From JACPIN01 sp964367085 (lineage in GTDB: Archaea; Nanobdellota; Nanobdellia; SCGC-AAA011-G17; ARS1403), in NCBI GenBank assembly GCA_964367085.1, contig CAYIWL010000044.1:1-6989 (forward strand): 6,989 bases of DNA, in the 5' to 3' direction. Positions 1 to 4,917 of the stretch are shown here, in pieces. Both the position numbers and the translations under genes were made by a program. The stretch's first letter is position 1. Each line of letters begins with the position of its first letter. Below the pieces are notes generated by a model. The model ran no database searches. It saw only the letters and a list, made by a program, of their open reading frames with translations, and was not told the DNA's origin.

Positions 1-348
1 TTTGTGGAAGATGCTTACTGTGATAGTGGATTGATATTTGTTAAAGTAAAAAATGAAAAAAAGATTGATTTCAAAGATGGATTTGGTGTTAGGATTTTTT
101 ATTCTGATGGTGGTGAAGGCGAAGTGGGAAGTTTTTTGTATGATACAAGATTAAATGCTTATGAAGTAAAAGCTATTGCTCTATCAAGACCTGAATTTGA
201 TGGAAAAGGTTTATTAGGGGAAACAATTACAAAATATAAAGCAATACAATCTCTAGAGATTGTTCCGAGAGTGAAAGCTGGAAACGAATTCAAGTTTTGC
301 ATTGATAAAAAGAAAAAAATTGAGGTGAAAAATTGTTCAGAAAGCTGA
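1..348 (+). CDS. 3' end of a beta-rich, probably exported protein (5' partial)
   Basis: The frame is open from the first base, so the gene starts upstream of the window; the GTG at 4 is probably just an internal Val codon. The visible 115 residues are rich in alternating hydrophobic and charged residues, as in an immunoglobulin-like beta sandwich. They include a stretch around FVKVKNEKKIDF, a later LNAYEVKAIAL strand, and a closing segment with EIVPRVKAG then FKFCID. Two Cys near the end (in FKFCID and VKNCSES) and one near the start (DAYCDS) could form disulfides. No catalytic motif is seen and I do not recognise a named family. Export is inferred only from the two downstream genes, which have signal peptides and are coupled to this one: the next start codon lies 16 bp inside its end. 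Confidence 0.7.
   Translation, partial: FVEDAYCDSGLIFVKVKNEKKIDFKDGFGVRIFYSDGGEGEVGSFLYDTRLNAYEVKAIALSRPEFDGKGLLGETITKYKAIQSLEIVPRVKAGNEFKFCIDKKKKIEVKNCSES
322..328 (+). promoter_or_regulatory. Shine-Dalgarno site for the 490-aa gene
   Basis: GAGGTGA lies inside the end of the upstream gene, four bases before a TTG codon at 333. It matches the archaeal anti-SD (GGAGGTGA) at seven positions. Together with the signal peptide encoded immediately after, it decides in favour of the TTG start rather than any later ATG. Confidence 0.7.
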
Positions 349-1805
349 TTATAATAACAGTCTTTTTATTAGCAGTTTCTTTATCTTATAGCCAGTCTTC
401 TTTAAGTGTGCAACATGTTTTAACTAAAGGAAATATTCAGATAACTATCAAAGGAGATTTTTCAAAAACAGTTGAATTTTATAAGGGAAAATATCAAGCT
501 GGGGCTGATCCTGTTGAGAAATTTAAAGGATCTTCGACGCTGAAATGCAATAGTAATGGACTTTGCGAGCAGATTTCTTTTGAGAGCGTTAACATATTTG
601 TGCCGGGAGATTATTATTTTGTTGTTAGAGATTTGAATCAAAATCCTTCTAGAGTAGATTTCGTTTTAAGTTTCGATAATATGTTGAGCTGTAATTACAA
701 TGGAATCGCGATTAGAAATAATGAATGCGTTTCTAAGTTTACCAACAAAGCTGATGACAAGCCTTTATTTTGCAGCAATCAAAAAATTGTTTCAAGATGT
801 GCTGGTCCTGGATTTTGCGGATGTCCGAGTAGTGAGCAGATTTGTTGTACTAATGAAAACCTAGCTGAATGCAAAGGGAAGCTTGGAGAGTGTGTTAAGC
901 CTGGAGTTGAGAGGATTGAGAGGAAAGTAGAAGTAAAAGAACCAACTAAAAACGTTACTGTTACTGAAGAGGTTGGATGTTCTTTTCCTGGATTGAATAA
1001 ATTAATTCCTAGCAATATCTGCGCTAACATGGCGGTTCCTGGCCTGCTTGGGGATCTGAGAAATATTTTCTTTGCTGGCTACTGTGAATGTAATCTGAAA
1101 ACTGGAAGTGAGTTGGATAAAGACAGAGATGGATTTGACTCTTCTGTTTTTAAAGGTGGAAGTGACTGCAATGATAATAATAATTTAATAAATCCGAATG
1201 CTGTTGAGAGATGCAATCCCGATGTTAACAACAACAATGGCATTGATGAGAATTGTGATGGAAGTGATTTGGATTGTACTGCTACTTGTGATGCTGACAT
1301 TGATGGCTTTAGAGACAATAAAAGAACTTTCTGTAAATTAATAGGAGGGAATGACTGCAATGACTTCAATGGAAAGATAAACTCTGCTGCTAAGGAGATT
1401 TGCGATGGGGTTGACAATAATTGTAATAGTGTTGTTGATGAGAACTTGAATAATTGTGCTTGCTCTAATAAAAATATTGAACAGATTAATATTTTGAAAA
1501 ATTCTGGAGAGTTTTGCGGGAATAAAATAGATGATAACTGCAATGGAGAGGTAGATGAAAGTATTTGCCGCTGCATTCCTGGAGAGATAAGGAGAACTGG
1601 ACTATGCGGGGATGGGAGAGAGGCTTGTGTTGCCGGAAATATTTGGGAGAAGCAGAGAATTCCAAGCAGCTCTTGCGAGCCAAGTGTTTTTGTTAATAAT
1701 GCTGAAGGGGCTATTAATGTGAATGCTAATGATGAGATTACTGTTAGAGCGAGTTTTATTTGCTCTGATCAAAATGGATGCGGGGATGTTAAGATAAGTT
1801 TATGA
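333..1805 (+). CDS. Secreted Cys-rich protein with MopE-like metal-binding repeats
   Basis: A 490-aa exported protein, probably cell-surface or extracellular. Residues 1-20 form a signal peptide (short basic start, then a hydrophobic stretch ending SLSYS). Residues 21-115 look like an Ig-like beta domain. Residues 147-187 are a Cys-dense segment (FCGCPSSEQICC) likely held by disulfides. Residues 262-312, 320-372 and 394-410 are three degenerate copies of the MopE-type putative metal-binding motif: DKDRDGF/DADIDGF, then DCND, then CDGVDNNCNSVVDE or DDNCNGEVDE. Such Asp/Asn/Cys repeats are known from copper- and calcium-binding surface proteins; the metal here is not determined. The protein ends abruptly at CGDVKISL, where a new beta domain seems to begin, so the C-terminus may be truncated. 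It starts 16 bp inside the upstream gene with a good SD, and its stop overlaps the next start (ATGA), which implies one transcript. Confidence 0.85.
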   Translation: MFRKLIIITVFLLAVSLSYSQSSLSVQHVLTKGNIQITIKGDFSKTVEFYKGKYQAGADPVEKFKGSSTLKCNSNGLCEQISFESVNIFVPGDYYFVVRDLNQNPSRVDFVLSFDNMLSCNYNGIAIRNNECVSKFTNKADDKPLFCSNQKIVSRCAGPGFCGCPSSEQICCTNENLAECKGKLGECVKPGVERIERKVEVKEPTKNVTVTEEVGCSFPGLNKLIPSNICANMAVPGLLGDLRNIFFAGYCECNLKTGSELDKDRDGFDSSVFKGGSDCNDNNNLINPNAVERCNPDVNNNNGIDENCDGSDLDCTATCDADIDGFRDNKRTFCKLIGGNDCNDFNGKINSAAKEICDGVDNNCNSVVDENLNNCACSNKNIEQINILKNSGEFCGNKIDDNCNGEVDESICRCIPGEIRRTGLCGDGREACVAGNIWEKQRIPSSSCEPSVFVNNAEGAINVNANDEITVRASFICSDQNGCGDVKISL

Positions 1806-3646
1806 GAAGAGAAAAAATATTTGGAGAGAGAATTATTTTTAGTGTAATAGTTTTGATTTTAGCCAGTGTTTATTTATCTGTTGATGTTGAAGCTGAGAAT
1901 GAGTGTAAAAACTGGGACGAGTATTGTTCTGGATTTGATCAATTTAAACAACCTTATTATTTAAGAGGAAATAATTATTGCTATTACAAGGATAAAGTTG
2001 GCGGTGATGATGCGAAAGCCTGTCAAGCAAGATTTGGTAAATCAGAATGTTGGACTGAAAAGGAAGTGAAATGCCAGAACAATCAGGAATGCTGTTTTAA
2101 TGGATGCGTTCCAAAAGGAGAATGTAAGCCTCCGATAGTTTCACCTCCTCAACCTCCACCAGTTCAACAACAACCACAAGTTGCTACTAAACCGATAGGA
2201 TCTAGAATTGCTGAGTTTTCTGGAAATGTTAAGTCTGATCTGGTAGAGGAGCATAAGGAAGTTACGGTGACCTGCTCTGCTGGAAGTAAAATCACTGAAT
2301 TGCAACCGTATTATTATTGTACCGATGAGGCGGTGGATCCTAGGTCTGTTGCCTGTCCACTCAAAAGAATTGGTGACAATAACGGTTTAATTGCTGGAGG
2401 TGTTGGACAAATATCTGCTACGTATAGATTTGATAATAGTGCTTGTGGAGACCCTTGCGACGGTGTAAAGAAGAAAGGAAAATTAATTGCAAAATGCAGT
2501 CCTTCTACAACCCCTGAAACTGTCGATAGAAAAGAAAATGAAATTGAAATAAAAAAACCTAGTGAAATAAAAGTTGAAAAAAAGCCAATAACGCCTAAAG
2601 AACCAGCAGCAATAAGAGCTCCAAAGATAGTTGCTTCTGCTGAATGCATTAATGATACTAGATTTGATTTTAATAATAATACTAAAGTTGACCTGGATGA
2701 TTACTTCTTATTTGCTGAGAACTTCGATAAAAAAGTAAATGACAGCTATGTAGGAAGGTTCGATTTGGATAGAGATGCTATTGTAGACTTAGATGATTTC
2801 TTTTTGTTTTCAAATGAGTTTGGAAAAGAGATTTGCAAGGAAGCTTTAGGCGATAGAATAAAAACAAACTTAAATAATTGCAATGATAAGTGCGATGATT
2901 TTGACGGTTGTAATTGTGGCTCTAATCAAACTAGTATTTGTGTTTATCAAACAATAGAATTTGGGCAGACATGTGGCGGAAAAAAACCTGAAGAGAAAAC
3001 TACTGTAGAGAAAGTTGTTGAATTTGTGAAAGATATTTTTGTTGAGCCTAATCACTGCGAGGATGGAGTTCAAAATAAAGATGAAGGATATGTTGACTGT
3101 GGTGGAAAAGACTGCAAGAAATGTTTGGATGTTAGGATAAAAAGCGAGGTTTGCAAGAATTTGGGATATGGAGAGAGGTGCGATGTTGATTTTAAAGTTA
3201 AAGTGAATGCTGGAAAGGGAAGTAGTGTTAGTTTACCTGTTGTATTTGAATATAAAGGGAATAAAATTAGTAAAAATTCTGTTTTATCTGTTGCTGGAGT
3301 TAAGAGTAGCAAGGAGGTTCCTGCTGCTACTGGAAGCACTGTTATTGACGTTACTGGAAATCAAATTTTTGTAGATAATATTGTTGCCGGTGTTGGGACT
3401 ATTACTCAAAGCTCGAGATTTAATTGCGTTTTAGTTAACAAGCCAGAGATTTGCTGTCCATTTGGGTTTAGAGTTTCAAGTCAAGATCCTCAGAAATGTG
3501 TTAGAGATGAGATCGTTGTAGTTGCTGAGAAAGCTTTGCCAGAGAAAAACCTTTATGATAAATTTTTAGAGTTGGCTCAGAAATATCTGAGTGCTAAAGA
3601 AAATGAAAAAGAGAACATAAAGAAAGAGTTGAAAGAGTTAAAGTAA
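1802..3646 (+). CDS. Secreted Cys-rich protein with dockerin-like EF-hand pair
   Basis: A 614-aa exported protein. A hydrophobic segment at residues 11-26 and a likely cleavage near VDVEA (about 31) make a signal peptide. Residues 35-108 are a Cys-rich module (QECCFNGC). Residues 109-128 are a Pro/Gln-rich linker, and about 135-235 a beta domain with paired Cys. Residues 289-300 (DFNNNTKVDLDD) and 321-332 (DLDRDAIVDLDD), each followed by a YFLFAENF/FFLFSNEF helix, form a calcium-binding pair like type I dockerin repeats. Residues 418-441 carry CEDGVQNKDEGYVDCGG, a disulfide motif common in surface proteins. A second beta domain follows, and a Lys/Glu-rich helix ends the protein (580-614). NXS/T sequons occur at residues 284, 292, 313 and 375. 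The start is fixed by the ATGA overlap with the previous gene. No cohesin partner is visible, so the dockerin label describes the repeat type rather than a proven cellulosome role. Confidence 0.85.
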   Translation: MRREKIFGERIIFSVIVLILASVYLSVDVEAENECKNWDEYCSGFDQFKQPYYLRGNNYCYYKDKVGGDDAKACQARFGKSECWTEKEVKCQNNQECCFNGCVPKGECKPPIVSPPQPPPVQQQPQVATKPIGSRIAEFSGNVKSDLVEEHKEVTVTCSAGSKITELQPYYYCTDEAVDPRSVACPLKRIGDNNGLIAGGVGQISATYRFDNSACGDPCDGVKKKGKLIAKCSPSTTPETVDRKENEIEIKKPSEIKVEKKPITPKEPAAIRAPKIVASAECINDTRFDFNNNTKVDLDDYFLFAENFDKKVNDSYVGRFDLDRDAIVDLDDFFLFSNEFGKEICKEALGDRIKTNLNNCNDKCDDFDGCNCGSNQTSICVYQTIEFGQTCGGKKPEEKTTVEKVVEFVKDIFVEPNHCEDGVQNKDEGYVDCGGKDCKKCLDVRIKSEVCKNLGYGERCDVDFKVKVNAGKGSSVSLPVVFEYKGNKISKNSVLSVAGVKSSKEVPAATGSTVIDVTGNQIFVDNIVAGVGTITQSSRFNCVLVNKPEICCPFGFRVSSQDPQKCVRDEIVVVAEKALPEKNLYDKFLELAQKYLSAKENEKENIKKELKELK

Positions 3647-3757
3647 TTTTTGAATAATTTAAATAAAAATATTTTTGTTTCTGACAAGGAGAAGTATGAT
3701 CCCAAGAAAAAATCTGCGAAAGCTAAAGTTGGAAAGCCTGCTATTTATTTGGAATAA
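3647..3757 (+). pseudogene. In-frame coding remnant after the 614-aa gene
   Basis: Directly after the TAA of the 614-aa gene, the same frame stays open for 36 codons to a second TAA. The later part reads like real protein: VSDKEKYDPKKKSAKAKVG then KPAIYLE. No start codon or ribosome-binding site precedes it in this frame. It could be the tail of a lost gene or domain, the original C-terminal extension of the upstream protein cut off by a stop mutation, or chance. T-rich runs at its beginning (TTTTT at 3647-3651 and 3671-3675) could also help end transcription. I do not recognise the fragment with certainty. Confidence 0.35.
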
Positions 3758-3784
3758 CAAATAAAGAATATTATTATATAGAAA

Positions 3785-3798
3785 GAAAGCTTTATAAA
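3785..3798 (+). promoter_or_regulatory. Archaeal BRE/TATA promoter of the MNT-HEPN unit
   Basis: A purine-rich BRE-like GAAAGC (3785-3790) precedes a TATA box TTTATAAA (3791-3798). The box begins 31 bp upstream of the ATG at 3822, so transcription should start within a few bases of that codon and give a leaderless message. No Shine-Dalgarno site is seen before the ATG, which agrees. Confidence 0.75.
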
Positions 3799-3803
3799 CA
3801 CTT

Positions 3804-3839
3804 GTTAAGTTTATTTAACATATGTTAAAAATATTTAAC
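3804..3839 (+). promoter_or_regulatory. Tandem palindromic operators at the MNT start
   Basis: Two 16-bp imperfect palindromes, GTTAAGTTTATTTAAC (3804-3819) and GTTAAAAATATTTAAC (3824-3839), share the pattern GTTAA-N6-TTAAC. They start 20 bp apart, about two helical turns, so dimers would sit on the same face of the DNA. The first lies between the TATA box and the start; the second covers codons 1-6 of the gene. Occupied sites would block the transcription start. The winged-helix segment of the downstream protein is the obvious candidate ligand (inference). Confidence 0.6.
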
Positions 3840-4334
3840 AGGCTTAAACCTTTTTTTGAAGATAATTACAAGAGGATTAGTGTGAGAGAATATGCTAAAC
3901 TGCAGAAAATTAGTCCTCCTACTGCCTCAAATCTACTTAACTATTTTAAAAAAGAAGGGTTACTGAGTTGCGACAAAGAGAAAATCTATATTTATTATTA
4001 TGTAAATAGAGAGAATGATCTTTTTGTTAACCTTTCTAGAGTTTATTGGCTTCTGATATTCAGTAAAATAGGATTATTGGAATATCTTGAAAAAGAATTG
4101 ATAAACCCCATAATAATCTTATTTGGGTCTTTTGCAAAAGCTGAGATAAGCCCGAAATCTGACATTGATATTGCCATTTTTTCCATCTCTAAAAAAAATC
4201 TTGACATTTGTAAGTTCCAGAATACCTTGAAAAGAGAGATTCAATTATTCATGTTTAAATCGAAAGAAGATGTCAAGAGCAAAGATTTGTTGAACAGTAT
4301 GATGAATGGATTTATGCTAAAAGGGAGCTGGTAA
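3822..4334 (+). CDS. wHTH-MNT minimal nucleotidyltransferase
   Basis: A 170-aa cytoplasmic protein with two parts. Residues about 15-62 form a winged helix-turn-helix (VREYAKLQKISPPTASNLLNYF, then EGLL). Residues about 95-145 form a DNA-polymerase-beta-type minimal nucleotidyltransferase core, with the signature GSFAKAEISPKSDIDIAIF at 102-120. G102-S103 bind the nucleotide phosphates and D114/D116 hold the metal. A third acidic residue may be E139 in REIQLF, where many relatives have an Asp. Proteins of this class pair with HEPN partners; in the studied MntA-HepT system the MNT enzyme adds AMP to the HEPN toxin and silences it. The HEPN gene follows at once, in a frame that overlaps the end of this one. 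The fused HTH and the palindromes at the start suggest autorepression. Whether the pair is an active toxin-antitoxin unit is not shown. Confidence 0.85.
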   Translation: MLKIFNRLKPFFEDNYKRISVREYAKLQKISPPTASNLLNYFKKEGLLSCDKEKIYIYYYVNRENDLFVNLSRVYWLLIFSKIGLLEYLEKELINPIIILFGSFAKAEISPKSDIDIAIFSISKKNLDICKFQNTLKREIQLFMFKSKEDVKSKDLLNSMMNGFMLKGSW

Positions 4335-4753
4335 AAATAAACTGGATTGATTGCAATAAAAGTAGATTTGTAAAACAAACTAAAAAAGACTTTGGAAGAA
4401 TTAACTCCGTTATAGAGATTGCCGAGAGCAAAATAAAGGCTGCAAATGTTCTAACAGATGAGCATTACTATGGGAAAATGACCCTTCTTTATGATGCTTT
4501 AAGAGAATTGCTTGAGGCGGTTGCGTTAGAGAATGGATATAAAATTTACAATCATGAATGTTATACTGCTTTTTTGAAGGAGATTATAAATGAATCTTAT
4601 CTTGGAGATGAGTTTGACAAATTTAGAGTGTTAAGAAATGGAATAAATTATTATGGCAGAAAAATAAATCAAGAAGAAGGCATAGAAATTGCCAGATTAA
4701 TGGTTGCATTTATAAATAATATTAAACTTTTAATTAAGAAGAACAAAAAATAA
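4328..4753 (+). CDS. HEPN-domain partner of the MNT protein (start unresolved)
   Basis: An alpha-helical HEPN-type protein. The first in-frame ATG is at 4478 and would give only 91 aa, but the frame is open and protein-like well upstream (INWIDCNKSRFVKQ, then FGRINSVIEIAESKIKAA), giving the first HEPN helix and a usual length of about 140 aa. No ATG, GTG or TTG exists in frame there. Candidates are CTG at 4328 (used here, overlapping the MNT stop), ATA at 4337 preceded by GGAG nine bases before, or ATT at 4346. The core reads YDALRELLEAVALENGYKIY, then HECYTAFLKEI, then FRVLRNGINYYG (nt 4625-4657). HEPN RNases use R-x4-6-H; here R-N-G-I-N is followed by Tyr-Tyr, so the catalytic His is absent and RNase activity is doubtful. 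It probably forms a complex with the MNT protein encoded just upstream. Confidence 0.75.
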   Translation: MVKINWIDCNKSRFVKQTKKDFGRINSVIEIAESKIKAANVLTDEHYYGKMTLLYDALRELLEAVALENGYKIYNHECYTAFLKEIINESYLGDEFDKFRVLRNGINYYGRKINQEEGIEIARLMVAFINNIKLLIKKNKK

Positions 4754-4754
4754 C

Positions 4755-4867
4755 ATGATAAAAAAGAGGTTTGTAGTTTTAGTATTCTTAATTTTAGTTA
4801 GTTCTGTTTATGCAAATTCAGACTTCAATAATGATGGGAAAGTTGATTTTGAGGATTTCTTTTTGTT
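4755..4867 (+). repeat. Direct repeat flanking the ATPase, left copy
   Basis: These 113 bp match 6240-6352. The first 89 bp (from the A of ATG) are identical. The last 24 contain five mismatches, then end in a perfect TTTCTTTTTGTT. Similarity stops there, exactly where the ATPase promoter repeat begins. Upstream of the ATG the two copies share only A-rich sequence. Confidence 0.9.
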
Positions 4868-4874
4868 ACACTAA
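4755..4874 (+). pseudogene. Truncated 5' copy of the dockerin-protein gene
   Basis: An ATG one base after the HEPN stop opens a 39-codon frame. It encodes a complete signal peptide (MIKKRFVVLVFLILVSSVYA) and one calcium loop, DFNNDGKVDFED, followed by FFLLH and stop. The first 20 residues and the loop match the start of the intact gene at 6240. After FFL the frame runs into the ATPase promoter repeats, which supply the TAA. It is therefore a decapitated gene start, a remnant. A short secreted peptide is conceivable but less likely. A TTTATAAA at 4709-4716 inside the HEPN gene is a possible but distant promoter. Confidence 0.75.
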
Positions 4875-4884
4875 AACGTAACAT
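4862..4884 (+). promoter_or_regulatory. Operator-like repeat, distal copy
   Basis: The core GTTACACTAAAACGTAAC (4865-4882) has inverted GTTAC/GTAAC arms. It is repeated exactly 33 bp downstream, with 23 bp identical in total between the copies. This copy sits directly upstream of the TATA box, on the BRE position, so a bound protein would compete with TFB. Confidence 0.7.
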
Positions 4885-4891
4885 TTATATA
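4884..4891 (+). promoter_or_regulatory. TATA box of the ATPase gene
   Basis: TTTATATA lies between the two operator copies and begins 34 bp before the ATG at 4918. The spacing predicts a start of transcription at or next to the ATG, a leaderless message like that of the MNT gene. No ribosome-binding site precedes the ATG. Confidence 0.7.
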
Positions 4892-4894
4892 CTA

Positions 4895-4917
4895 TTTGTT
4901 ACACTAAAACGTAACAT
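4895..4917 (+). promoter_or_regulatory. Operator-like repeat, proximal copy
   Basis: This is the second exact copy of GTTACACTAAAACGTAAC (4898-4915). It covers the expected transcription start and ends two bases before the ATPase ATG. The 33-bp phase with the first copy is close to three helical turns. Together the two copies bracket the TATA box, an arrangement expected for tight repression. Confidence 0.7.

Noticed and set aside
4..348. GTG at 4 as a true start codon
   Set aside because: The frame is open to the window edge, no ribosome-binding site is visible, and no signal peptide follows. It is more likely an internal codon.
1079..1576. Long minus-strand open frames inside the two secreted-protein genes (also near 779-1030, 2314-2649 and 3070-3339)
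   Set aside because: They lie antisense to convincing genes with signal peptides and motifs. Their translations are Leu/Ser/Pro-rich, as expected from the reverse complement of Asn/Asp/Glu-rich coding DNA.
3647..3680. T-rich run as a transcription terminator for the secreted operon
   Set aside because: T5 tracts could terminate archaeal transcription, but similar runs are frequent in this AT-rich window, including inside genes, so I cannot separate signal from background.
4862..4917. Possible CRISPR-like pair of repeats with a 10-bp spacer
   Set aside because: Only two copies exist, the gap contains a TATA box, and the position before a start codon fits operators much better.
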